A program made the position numbers and the translations under genes. The notes below the pieces were generated by a model. It ran no database searches. It was not told where the DNA came from and saw nothing but the letters and a program-made list of their open reading frames with translations. A DNA stretch of 64,000 bases, taken from contig VZSR01000520.1 in NCBI GenBank assembly GCA_013398615.1, positions 24,458,215-24,522,214 of the forward strand. The letters run 5' to 3'. The stretch is from Brachypodius melanocephalos. Lineage: Eukaryota; Chordata; Aves; Passeriformes; Pycnonotidae. Positions 49,932-60,820 of the stretch are shown here, piece after piece. Position 1 is the first letter of the stretch. Each line of letters starts with the position of its first letter.

Positions 49932-50205
49932 GTGCAGTTTGATAGGACGAGAGGTGATAGTTTTAGACTAAAGGAGGGTAGATTCAGAGTAGATATAAGG
50001 AAGGAATTTTTTTCTGATGAGGGTAATGAAACACTGGAACAGGATGCCCAGAGATGTTATGGATGCCCCATCGCTGGAAACATTCAGAGCCAGGTTGGAT
50101 GAGCAACCTGATCCAATTGATGTGCCTGTTCATTTCAGGGAGGTTGGAGATAGATGGCCTCTGAAGGTCACTTCCAGCCCAAACCATTCTATGATTCTAT
50201 TTGAT
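49932..50205 (+). repeat. CR1 LINE 3'-end fragment with intact terminal octamers
   Basis: Sense CR1 tail: ATAGGACGAGAGGTGATAG, AGACTAAAGGAGGGTAGATT, AGATATAAGGAAGGAATTTTT, ACACTGGAACAGGATGCCCAG, ATGGATGCCCCATCGCTGG, GGTTGGATGAGCAACCTGAT, GGTCACTTCCAGCCCAAACC, ending ATTCTATGATTCTAT at 50191-50205. It is the best preserved CR1 copy in the window. It sits between two copies of an unidentified repeat (49146-49300 and 50352-50505). Confidence 0.95.
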
Positions 50206-50351
50206 TTTGGCTCAATGTGTAGTTTCTCAGTGATTTAAAGGGAAAAAGATGGAGAAAAGATGAAGAAAATCAGGCAAACATGTATGGTATTGCTTAGAGT
50301 CTAAAAGCAGACAGTTCTGAAGACAGGAGATGACTGCAAATACATAGAACT

Positions 50352-50505
50352 TTGTTGTATTATATGATTTTTCTTTATTAATTTTAATGTTACTAAATAT
50401 TAAAAGTGGGTGTCATAGTAACTTCATTGCAGAATTGGGAACTGGTGCAGGAAACTTCTGAGGGAGAACTTAATTCCAACAATGCTAAGCTAGAAATATA
50501 TGGCA
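50352..50505 (+). repeat. Direct repeat, copy B (unidentified)
   Basis: Diverged copy of 49146-49300 in the same orientation, about 1.2 kb downstream, with the CR1 fragment 49932-50205 between them. The two end words (TTGTTGTATTATATGATTTT and TAGAAATATAT) are conserved in order and spacing. Confidence 0.75.
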
Positions 50506-50509
50506 GCAG

Positions 50510-53500
50510 AAAGAAGAGAAGCATCACAGTGAAAGCAAGAAAAGCTGGAATGCTACACTCACACTTTAAACTGTAGGTTTAAAGCATCATAATAAGAAAT
50601 TAGAAGTGTTTGCTTGGTTTTCTCTGAGTGGTTCTGAATAACAGGAAACTGGCGCTAACATTTGGCAAGAGGAGGAGTTTTCTTTCATCATTTTCATTTA
50701 TGAAGGCACTTTTACCACAGTCATATTAGGGAGAGACTAATCTTCAAGTCTCTTACAAATTGAAGTCAATCAGATAGTAACAGTGGAGAGCAATCATGTC
50801 AGTACCTGCTTGGGGCATGAGATACAACATACAGATTGTTGACATGTGCAATAAATAGCATTAGGATTGGTGATGTCAAGACTTATTCAGGGCTCTTTAG
50901 ATAATGTGGTGTTGTGGATTATTGGCACAACAACAGCTACTGTACTCTGCACTTTCAAGGAAGTCTTAAGCACCCTTTGATGAGCAGGTTACTGATACTT
51001 TATGCTGCAGCTGATCCAGGGCACTCCTTAAGGGAATAGAATAATAATTTGGCTGCACACTAAAACCCTGTGTAAAAATACAGATGAACATTTTCTATTT
51101 CTAAAAGGAAAAAAAAGATATTATTAGTTGAAACCTTTTGTTTCTGGCTTTTGGACAAATCATAACTCACTTACCGGTCCCCACACTAGAGAATAGGATT
51201 TTATTATGGGAATACAAACAGACCCTTAATTATCACAGCAGTCAGAGGTGCCACTGTAATATATTAGCTTGTATTTTAAAAAGAATATAAACCTTTTTCA
51301 TTGGAAGAGCTGCTCTGTGCTGTTGATATGCTTGAATTTATGCAATGAGCTGGTAAACAGCGAAATCCTTACTTATCTTTACCAACACAGGCATCAGAGG
51401 TGAACTCAGGGGAAAAAGGAAAAGGGGAAAAAAAGAAAAAAGGAGAAGAGGGAGGGAGAGAGAAACACAGTATTTCTTCATAGCCTAGGGTGAGATTAGA
51501 GTCCTGTTGATGGCAAACTTACATACTGTCTTCTCACCTGGTCTCATATTCCAGCTGTGAAACAGAAGTGGAAGGTCAACATAGCAATAGTGTTTTGTAG
51601 TGGCAAACTGAGTTGATTTCCTCACATTCATTCAGGACCAGACCTCCAGTTCCCTGAGGATAATTGATTTTCACATAAATGTGCATTTCCCACTTTTGTG
51701 TGAAATGTGCTTCTAGACTGAAGCACTGTAAGCTCAAAACCCTTGGACAAAGTATCACAACCCAGCATAAAAATACCAACTTTACTGTGACGAATGTAGA
51801 TATTGTGGATAATTATTTCAGGGTTCTGAAATATTTTTATTATTAATGAAGTATCCCATTTTTTCAGAAATCTGTTTGTCCCATGTAGTTGCAGTACTTC
51901 TGTGTTCCTGCGCAGATAAGTGAATGGAAAAAGCTTCTGTGAGAGCCAGAGAAATACAGCATAGTTCTGTGTAGACTTGCATCCTGTCTTCTACTGACTT
52001 TTGTGTCTTAAGGCAGTGTAAGCTGAGTATTTTTCAGTGATCAGGACATTTAAAAGATCTCGGTTCCATGATGTCTAACACTATAGAAACTCATAGTCCA
52101 GCTTTTACTGCTGCAAAGGCTCTCAGAGGTCTCATCTCCATTTTCAATCCATTTTCTTTAAACCTGTAGGAATTTCTCTAAGACCTCTGTTAAATCTGGA
52201 AAAAACTAACCATGGATTTAAATGCTGTTAGTGGGGTAGAGAGACAAAGACATGCAGAGTAGAGAAAACAATCTTCAGAGTTGCAAGATTCACTTCAAAC
52301 TACAAACCTTAAGGGGTTATAGTTTTGTGGGCTTTTTTCCTCTCCTCTTGCCCCTTTTTTTTTCCTCCATGTCTCAATAAACCCAGCTTCTAGTAACTAG
52401 CATGTTCTGATTTGTGTCAGTCCAGATTCAAAGATTCAAGTCACAAGATCAGGGATTCAAATGTTAATAACAATTCTGGAGGCTTCTACGTACTGGCTTT
52501 TAGTGGAAAAGCAAATGGCTGCTTTAATTTAGCCCAGCTGTCTGTGGATCCTGGAAGAGCTCAGAGGAAACATGTGTGGAACTGCTCCACACTCCCATAG
52601 GTGGAGGAAGAATGGCTACAGCAAACAGGTCTCCTGCATTAGTTCAAGGATTAATGACAGCTGGAGGAACTCTTTAGCAGATGAGGACCAGGTTCTGTCT
52701 TCTTTGCATTGTAACATGGAATAAGAGGCTGAAGATAAGAACATGAGTTTTTAATATCTTCTTCCATGTAGCTTAAAGGGTTACAGTTAGAAACAGCACT
52801 ATATTGGGTAGATTATGGACTTATTTTTAATGTTCTCTGTTCTTATTATATCTGTATTCATTGTCTGAAAAGTATTCTCAAGATGTTCTTCTTTCAAGAA
52901 GAGTATAAATCAGAACGATATGCTAGTCAAAGAACTCAACTCAATTTCTCATTCAAATCTATTTTGGTTGTATGTATTGCCATCTAATAGATTAAATATG
53001 CTAAATACAAGCTCCTCATCCTGTTCTTCCTTGAACACAGCCTCTCTGCTTCATATATATGAAATCGTGTGAGGCAAGTGAGAACACATGTTCAGGTCTG
53101 GGATAGAGGTGGAATTCTAGCAAGCCAGTTGTCAGATCAATCACCACAGCATCTGAGTACCTATTGAGTGTACAGATGATATTCTAAGAGTGAAATTAAC
53201 TCCCTATAAAAAAATTCCTCCTTTTAGTTTTTTCATCTAGGGTTTTGGACAATTGACATTTAGCTACCTTTGTCTGTTTGCTTTCACATAGTGTCAGGTT
53301 GTGTAGATTGACAGAAAAGCTAACCAAACATGCAAATACACAGCGAATATAAGATCAATTTGAATTGAGCTTACATAAACTGAAATATTTATACATAACA
53401 TAAAAGGGCTTCAAACTTGCAGCTTGGGAAACAATAACATTCACAGCAATGCTTATTGTTCACACAGTCAGTTTTGCCTCTGCTTGCCCAGTGTTTCAGA

Positions 53501-54540
53501 CAGATCAGGTGCCCACAATCTCCTGCTGTGTGGTCTGAGGTGCAGGTCTGGGCACTTCATTCTGCCAGCTCTGTGTATCTTAGCTCCTACTGCTGCATCA
53601 CCTTACTCTTTCACTTTTGGCACTTATTCAGTAAATGTTACGCAAGTACATACGTTGTCAAGTCCTTTACTCGGGGCAGCACCTCTCAGTGCAGAAATGC
53701 ATAACTGATTGTAATATTTGTACCACCAAAGGGCAGGAACCACTTACATTCACCCTATGTATTCAAAACAAAGGCAGTCCACAGATAGATGTACGCCTAA
53801 TCCTGACCTGAAGTGATCAGTTTCTCAGGGGAAGAGATATATAATGTAATCTCTGTATGAAAAGTCTCATCCTAAATAAATAAACCTGATTGCATTACGT
53901 GGCATGCAGTTATTGGCATCACAATCTCCTGTCCAAAGAGTCTGGAACCAGCCCTAGGAGGAATCCTAAATAATGAAAGGTTAGGAACTCATCAGAAATC
54001 ATAAAGATAAAAGTTCAGTGCTTTAATACACAGCTTCATGGGGCGGTTTGAGATTATGCAGCAATATAAAATGGCCTTCCAGAAAAAAAATAATATTTCT
54101 GTCTACAGGGCAGAGATTCCTAAAAGTCATTTATTGCTTTTGTACTCAAAAAAATTGTCAAACTCTTAATCTCAGATTTTTTCCTTGAACATCCATCACT
54201 TAGAGATTTGTAATCTTGCTATGATTCTCAAACTTACCTCTGATACTTGTCAATGTATTACGAGTGAACAGTCCATCTTAAGAACACAACTGCCACTTCT
54301 AAACAGTTTACTTGCCTCTAAACTTTTCTCTTTTATGCTTTCTACTTTTGCGGTTGTTCTGTTTAGGAATAACACGGTTTTTTCTAATTAAGTAGTAAAG
54401 CTGCCACTGCAAGTTTTTGCTGTTTTGGATGTATAAACATACTTATTCTGTAAGTCTGCAAAAGATGCATCAAGGGAATCAGTAAAGTTTACTCCTCCTC
54501 CTTCGTTTCTTGGCTCTGAGCTATAAAGCAGACCTCCTTA
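50510..54540. other. Intronic sequence, no gene seen
   Basis: Contains the purine tract at 51.41 kb. Two overlapping open frames at 53424-53708 have no recognisable domain. Otherwise unique AT-rich intron. Confidence 0.7.
51409..51466 (+). repeat. Long purine tract, nearly pure A/G
   Basis: Apart from its left edge, the stretch is only A and G for about 50 bases, with runs of G4, A7 and GGGAGGGAGAGAGAAA. Long homopurine tracts can form triplex (H-DNA) structures; whether this one does is unknown. Confidence 0.9.
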
Positions 54541-54835
54541 TTATTGACAAATTTATTTTTTGGCACTCCCTTGTTGTCATAAATTGCATCCTGACCACAC
54601 AAGCAAAGAGCACGAAAATGACAAATTAGGGAGCTGGCATCGAAGTCCGTGCTAACCACATCCTTTGAGTTTGTCCCCTTACCTCATCTTTTTTACTGTA
54701 GCTGTTTTGGTGCCAAATGCATGCTGCCTTGTTGCCAAGTGTGTCATTAATTCACAAGGGGTCTATGGTCATGTAGCCATATAATGTTATGGTGGACTGT
54801 GATTGAAAAAATGGCAGCAGTATGAGAGTTGAACA
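54540..54835. promoter_or_regulatory. Candidate conserved enhancer with NFI half-sites
   Basis: Three NFI-type half-sites (TTGGCA 54561-54566, TGCCAA 54711-54716 and 54733-54738) lie in complex, non-repetitive sequence together with CATTAATTCAC and AAATGCATGCTGCC. Composition differs from the poor low-complexity intron on either side. Confidence 0.33.
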
Positions 54836-54924
54836 CCGGGATTTCCATGTGGTTTATGTTGGGATTTTTGCTCAGCGGTAAAAAGCTTGTAGCCCAAGGA
54901 AGGATGAAATAAGTCTTGTGCCTT

Positions 54925-55003
54925 TTAAATTTTTTATTTGGGCTTTTGTTTGGGGGTGGGTTTTTTGTTTTGTTTATTTGGGGTTTGTTTCTTTGTTTGT
55001 TTG
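54925..55003 (+). repeat. T/G-rich low-complexity tract
   Basis: About 80 bases almost entirely of T and G on the + strand (TTTGTTTGGGGGTGGG, TTTTGTTTATTTGGGG, TTTGTTTGTTTG). Open frames crossing it are compositional artefacts. Confidence 0.88.
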
Positions 55004-55424
55004 CAAGGAATTAAAAAGATGGAAGAGAACGAATAAAGCTTCTGGAGATTTGTGTAAGTCAGTAGATGATCAAACTTCAGTTGCTCATTTTTATTCATGT
55101 GTATCAAATATATCCCATGTAAAATCCTATTTCCCAGCACAATACTCCAATTGTCTCATAGTACTTAATTGTGAAAGCCCAAGGTCAGATTTTCCACCTA
55201 AGTAGTTATGCTTTTGCATGTTTGTTGATGTTGCTGGAGGATATTGCTCTGATATCTTAATAATGAGAGCACAGAAGATGGATACTGAGGCCAGATTTCT
55301 GTGGGCCACCATTTATGCCTTTTATTTCGTTTTAACCCCCCATCCAAAAATGGTTGCCATGTTGAAATGAAACTCACCGTTTTGTTTTTTTCTTTGGTAA
55401 ATCATATTTTTTAAGCCATGTTGT

Positions 55425-55690
55425 GACATAATTGATAAATAAATAAATTGTATGTATGTTATAAGAGAGGGACTCTTTCATAAATGTCAATTGCATCCAA
55501 TGGTTCCTCTCTTTAAAAAAAAAAAAAGTGAAATATTTCCACTGTTATTGAATTTTTTTATGTCTAATTGGTGACAGGCTTTGTACTTAAATAAATGCTC
55601 GGCTCCAGTTATAATATCAATATGTCAAAAGAGTAAAAAATTCTAATTAAGATGATCTGTTTTCCAGGAAAAAGTTTAGTGTATCAATTA
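55425..55690. promoter_or_regulatory. Candidate conserved enhancer with homeodomain/MEIS words
   Basis: CTAATTGGTGACAGG at 55564-55578 joins a homeodomain word (TAATTG) to a MEIS/TGIF-like TGACAG. Further words are ATAATTGATAAATAAATAAA near 55430 and TTCTAATTAAGATG near 55640. A poly-A run interrupts it at 55515. Confidence 0.35.
55515..55527 (+). repeat. Poly-A tract (13 A)
   Basis: Simple A run inside an otherwise enhancer-like segment. Confidence 0.9.
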
Positions 55691-55744
55691 GTCTGTTTTT
55701 TCAGGGGGAGTATTCCCTTCCCAGCCCCTAACTCCTGATCAGAG

Positions 55745-55880
55745 CCTGAATGATGAGAAAAGCATCACAGATGCGTGCTGCATTGGACAAAGAACACATG
55801 CATGCATTTAAATCATGTATATCTTACTTTTTACTGATGTAATTGTGAAATATGTCCTTTTTGCATTCATAATTAGGGGG
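55745..55880. promoter_or_regulatory. Possible regulatory segment
   Basis: GGACAAAGAACACATGCATG and CATTCATAATTAGGGGG combine a SOX-like ACAAAG, an ATGCAT pair and a homeodomain word. It may be part of the same enhancer as 55425-55690. Confidence 0.25.
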
Positions 55881-55889
55881 TGGAACAGA

Positions 55890-58800
55890 TGGTGAAGGCT
55901 TAGTTTAAAATAATCTGTCATTAAAATAACCTAGCCTACTGGTAATTCTTCACTCTAACTGGAGTTTAGGTCAGGGTAACAGGGGTTTTTGAAGCATTGG
56001 AACACACTAGAAGGAACTAGGGACTTCATGGATACTGTGAAATATGAGGATATTCTCCAGAAGGACACTGTAGTAAGACTCCAGTGAATTAAATTTGCCT
56101 GTAGTGAGAATATGCAAAAATGGCTGGGACGAAATTCCTCTGACAAATATAAATCCATTTACTATGATGCATTATACATAAGTGTGTATTCGGTCAAAGT
56201 GGTACAGTGGGTTTCATATCCTGAAAGGAAATAACCTCACTCTGCTTCAAATACTGCAAAAGGCAGTGAGTATTTTGGGTTAAAACCCTGTGCTTTACAT
56301 TTTTGTATTATTCTGATGTCAGAGGATATAAATTATAATAATTTGCATTATTGTTCTGCGGTGCTGTAGCTAGTGACTTTTAAATCTGAGTCTCACTTCC
56401 CTCGTGTCTACCACATTGACTTGCTCGTATGTGACAAAGGAAAACTGGTATCAGTCCTGCCTGGCTAATTTAGAACAGTTTTCAGGAATAAGAAAACTGG
56501 CTCAGTAAATCAGATACTTGCATGTCTTTAAAGCATTTATTTTAGTGTTCCCTCCAAGATTTCATTCTTTAACAGCTTTGAAGAGAGCATATAGATTTCA
56601 GCATGGTATTATGATAAATCTTCTTGAGGAGGGGCAAGCATTAACATTTGTGTCGGTTCTTTTTCATCTTAATCCAACCTTGGTTAATAATCAGAAAATT
56701 CTACATAGTGGGTAAGAAGATGTAATTAACCCTTTGACCCCAGAATCTTAATTGGCGCCTGTTGAAAACAGTGGGGCAGTTAAAAAAAAAATAAATTAAA
56801 AAGTAGCCTGTGGTGATTGAAACAGCATAATACATAATGGTTTTCTGAAATCAAAAGTAATAGAGAGCTTCAGCTTTAATCACATTTTGCATAAAGCCAG
56901 TAAGTGTAGTTTTAAACAAGAAGTTGCCAGTCTACCTTAAATTGAATTGTGCTCAAAATTGGCATTTGGGGTCACCCTGACCCTTTCTCAGTTGCTACAC
57001 TAGATGAGATGGGACTAGGTTTATGGCAGTCAACTTCATTTACTTAAAAAAAAAGAGAGAGAGAAATTAGGACAAGAAAATTTTCCTTATATTCATGGTC
57101 CCTCCTTCCATGAAAATAGAACATTATGAAAACCCAGTTACCTTTTCAGACCCTATTTTTATATTATGGGTAACTCTGGAACATCCAGAACAGAAATCTC
57201 GTGAACTACATTGAAACTGTCTAGAAATTCTGGCTGGAAAGCACTCTGGTGCTCCTTTCAAAAGAGATATTTGAAAGCTGATTCAATCCTTCTCTCATTT
57301 GTTTTGTCCTTAGTTATACATAAGTAATATGAATAATGCTTCCAGATACTTCTCATTAAAACAAAATTGTTTGTGAATATGTAGTATACAGTGGTATCAC
57401 ATACTCTCCTCCAGTGTATAACATAACCTGTCTTTTGTGTTTCCTTGCACCTTCTCTGGAGTCTGCTGCTCTCTTGGCATGCACAGAGGACGCACGCTTT
57501 ATGAAAAATTGAAAAATTTCAACACGCATTACTTAAATAATAAATATTCATAAATAATACCTATGAATAACGAATGAGACAGTCCTTCAGAACTACTGTT
57601 TGACCTGTAAAAGGAACAACAACATTGTCACAAAAGTGGTCTGTCTCAGCCCTTTCATACTGGTGGGAGGAACTGCCTGGCACTGGAAGATGGCTATTTC
57701 TCCCTCTATTTTTGTTGTCATTTTCCTTAGGTATTGGGACTTGAGCTTAGTACTTGGAGCTTTTGTCCTAAGGTCTTTGTATTTTGGGCATGGAAGTAGT
57801 TAGATGTCCATTAGCTGTTAATCAGGGGCTCTTTCAAAATACGATTAAATAAACGTTCTGATTTTGCTCTATTGAACAAAATGCTGAATTTGGTCAATAG
57901 TTGTACACAAGCATAGCTTCAGAGAAGTGGAAAAAGAAATGGAGAAAGAATGGCCGCGACTTAGTGGTCTCAGCTGGCTTAATGAACATATTTTATAGCA
58001 CAGGAAGTGACTAATCACATCCAAAGGTGTTGCGCTGCATTGGCCCTGCCAGTCCTTCAGTGGTGCCTCCTCAGTTACCTCCCTTGCAAAACTTGGGGGG
58101 AAAAGTAAGGAATAGTCTCCCAGAAAGAAAGAGAAAAAAGGGCTAAACAAGTAAAGCTAATAAAGTAAAGCTATTTAAATGAAAGGAGACAATCAGAGTT
58201 AATGGCATGGAAAAGTAGCAAGTGCTTAGGATGACTAACACCTCTCACTTCTACACCCTTCCAGTAGCTGATGACTTTCAGACTTTAGCCATGGAGGTTG
58301 AAATTTCTTTGTACAGCTATGTCGACTAGAGATAGTTTTATTCGTTTATATCTTTTTCTAGCAAAACTGGTTTCAGCCAATTTCAAAACTACACTGGGTG
58401 AAACATTTCTGCTTAATCAGTATTCGAATCTTTCTTCAAACTTTTGTTTCATTAAGCCTGAATTCCAAAATTAGATGATGAAAGAAGCAGAAAAGCCATC
58501 AGTGACGCAGAGAATTATTTTTTCCGGTTCTTACAAAACTTTGTCCAGATATGCCAGATAATTACACACTAATGTGGTGTGCTAAGCAGACCAGATCATA
58601 AATGTGCTTAAATTGTATGTCATTCCCTCAAGTAACAGAGCAAGGGGAGCACCCAAAAAGCTTTATAAAGAGAGGAAGAAAGTTGTTTTTATATGATACA
58701 CAAATGAGCTATGGAACATCTTTCCTCAAGAAAGGAAGATACCACAGTCATGCCAATGACTAAGAATGGGTTAGTAAGAAACCTCTGGCAGGGTTGTCAC

Positions 58801-60178
58801 CACCCATGTGGATATTCCATACACTGTTCTGAAGCATCCCTGTACATACTCTCAGGCCTTTAGGCGGAGTCAGTGTGACAATTTCTTGTTGGTGGTGGAG
58901 AATGGAGCTCTGTACAGGTGGCCAGGGAGACAGTGCCATGATTCTTGGCTTAGCAGAGGGTTAAACCAGTTTCCTCAAAGGACCACGGCACAGAGATTCA
59001 GGAATACTTTAACTAAGACCTTTAAAGTTTTCCTCCTCTGAGTAAGAGATTGTACATTGTGGGAGAGATCAGATGTGCAAAGGTTTTGATTGTCCTGGTA
59101 AGGATCTAAGTTTGAACTTTACTGTTCCAAATTTTCCACCTGTTATTGATGTTAAAAATTCAAGGAAGTGATGTTAATAATTTGAGAAAGAAATGATGAT
59201 GATTTATAAGAGGCCATAAATTACTTGCATAATATAAATGTTTTTACATTAAGGAAATCTATGCAGATTTACATTTTTATTAATTCATAAATATAAATTA
59301 GAGTTTTTTAATGCAGTGTCTTTAGTGAGGGTTTGTTTTCCAATATGCAGTCTATTATTTTTAGAAAACTCAGATTTTAAACTAATTCCACCACCTACTA
59401 CATCTGAGAGGGGTGAACTTTTGCCAAAGACAGCTTCTGACTATCAGCATGTTAGAAATTAGTCAAGAAGCAGAAGAATAAAAATATTAAAACCCCTCAG
59501 AAATCACTGTTTTGTATTTGCAAAGGAGTGATTACATGATTTTGTCATCATGTATCTCCATCAAATTTATGTGCTTTTTTCCTTCCAAAACCAGGCTAAT
59601 CTCTCAAATGCTGCAGTTAATATTTCCTTTACATGTTCTTTTATCACAAGGGGATATTTGGGATGTGATTTTTGAGATTTTTCCTTGTTTCTCCCAACAT
59701 TTGGGCTGTTTCATATTTTCTGAGTTGTTTTAGCATTTCTTATTACTGGAATTTTGTGATTTTACTTTTGCAGTAGTCCATGATTGTTTGCCAATAATCA
59801 TCCTCGTAAAAGGCAGAAAGATGAAGACATGGATAGTGTATGAAGGTAGTTTCTTCCTAGTGAAGATTTAGTCTTACTCACAGAGGAATACCTCCCTTCT
59901 GGATGTGCAGTGATTTACTCTGTGTCAGTTTAGAATATAGTCCTCTGTTTATTAACTGCACTCATGTTTCAAAAGGTATGCATTAATCGCTGTAATTGAA
60001 TTTTGATTTTTGCAGTTGCAATGGAAACCACATCCAAAGTCTTGAACCTGTCACAGTAAAATCTGATCTAGACTTTTACACCAAAGGGATGAAATTCATA
60101 GCATTTCTAGAGACCTAAGCTGTAAACATATTTGACAGTAATCTGCTGATTGGCTTTGTTGTCTCACAAAAGGAGAAT
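55890..60178. other. Intronic sequence, no gene seen
   Basis: Unique intron with a GA tract at 57046. GTTGCAATGGAAAC at 60015-60028 matches the RFX X-box pattern with one mismatch. The stretch 58780-59040 is GC-richer and unidentified. Confidence 0.7.
57046..57065 (+). repeat. A9 followed by (GA)n
   Basis: An A run passing into GAGAGAGAGAAA. Short compound microsatellite. Confidence 0.9.
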
Positions 60179-60221
60179 GGTGTGTGTGTGTATGCGTGCA
60201 TGTGCGTGCATGTGTGTGTAA
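60179..60221 (+). repeat. (TG)n microsatellite with GCGTGCATG interruptions
   Basis: GGTGTGTGTGTGTATGCGTG, then CATGTGCGTGCATGTGTGTG: strictly alternating purine-pyrimidine over about 40 bases, ending about 500 bp before the PAS-A exon. Such sequence can adopt Z-DNA and is often length-polymorphic. Confidence 0.93.
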
Positions 60222-60684
60222 TCCTCAATTAATTTACAAATTATTGAGGTCCATTGTGGTTTGAGTGATGGCAGGATTTTATTTTCTCCTTTTGAATTTT
60301 TGGAAATAGAAATTCTCTGCTTTGATTCTGAACAATGGGGGGTGGTTTTTTTTATATACACCGTTCAATTGGAAGGTTGTTTTCCTTTTTTTTTCATTTA
60401 AAAGAAAAAGGTTTTATTTTTCTATATTTCTTCTATCAAGCAAATGAGATAAATGTCATACAGTATATGGCAGATATAAGCGTGGTAGTAAATTAACTTA
60501 GTAATACACTCATCAACTTGGACTTAGTAATATGATGTTATATTAATATGTAGAGACAGAATATAAAGGAATTGTCGTAATGGTTCAAATTAAAACCACA
60601 CTTACAAAATTCAGAGTACTTTCCTCAGTTTATTCTGTGATGCCTTTGTTTGAATCTATTTCTATTAGTAGTTTAGAATTTTTT

Positions 60685-60723
60685 ATTAATCTATTCACTT
60701 CTTTTTTTCCTCTTACTCTGTAG
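60685..60723 (+). promoter_or_regulatory. Splice acceptor of the PAS-A exon
   Basis: A pyrimidine-rich run at 60696-60720 leads into TAG at 60721-60723, directly before the coding sequence. A plausible branch point (TTAAT, branch A at 60689) lies 34 nt upstream of the AG. The position agrees exactly with the start of the recognised PAS peptide. Confidence 0.85.
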
Positions 60724-60813
60724 TCCCTGGATGGATTTGTATTTGCACTAAATCAAGAAGGAAAATTTTTGTACATTTCAGAAACCGTCTCCATCTATTT
60801 AGGCCTGTCCCAA
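60724..60813 (+). CDS. NPAS3: Internal coding exon of NPAS3 (start of PAS-A domain)
   Basis: NPAS3 is a neuronal bHLH-PAS transcription factor that acts in the nucleus as a heterodimer with ARNT-type partners and binds E-box-like sites. This exon is 90 bp and reads in frame as 30 residues with no stop, opening [10 protein letters not shown] and ending IYLGLSQ. That is the first part of the PAS-A fold: first strand (GFVFAL), hairpin (NQEGKF), second strand (LYISE) and the first helix (SIYLGLSQ). The exon begins and ends on codon boundaries (phase 0 on both sides), so skipping it would remove 30 residues without a frameshift. The acceptor (T/C tract then TAG) and donor (CAA/GTAAGTA) are both strong. 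SIM1/SIM2 share the framework but differ after GFVF. NPAS1 is almost identical over this stretch and is the only serious alternative; the large AT-rich intron favours NPAS3. The remaining exons lie outside the window. Confidence 0.92.
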
Positions 60814-60820
60814 GTAAGTA
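60811..60820 (+). promoter_or_regulatory. Splice donor of the PAS-A exon
   Basis: CAA/GTAAGTA is a near-consensus vertebrate 5' splice site; the intron starts at 60814. The reading frame ends on a complete Gln codon just before it. Confidence 0.88.

Larger units (their letters stand above)
1..60723 (+). other. NPAS3: Long NPAS3 intron (3' part)
   Basis: Everything upstream of the exon reads as intron: AT-rich, stops in every frame, no second stretch with paired splice sites and a recognisable protein segment. The previous exon should end the bHLH-to-PAS linker; nothing of that kind was recognised, so the intron is at least about 60.7 kb. Long introns are typical of NPAS3 across vertebrates. 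The open frames that exist are short and mostly fall in repeats or low-complexity sequence. The intron holds CR1 relics, one SINE, a likely LTR-type fragment, microsatellites and candidate regulatory segments, listed separately. Confidence 0.85.

Noticed and set aside
50017..50238. Open frames on both strands
   Set aside because: Both are the CR1 3' end read in arbitrary frames.
60724..60813. SIM1 or SIM2 exon
   Set aside because: The residues after GFVF (ALNQEGKF) fit NPAS3/NPAS1 rather than the SIM pattern.
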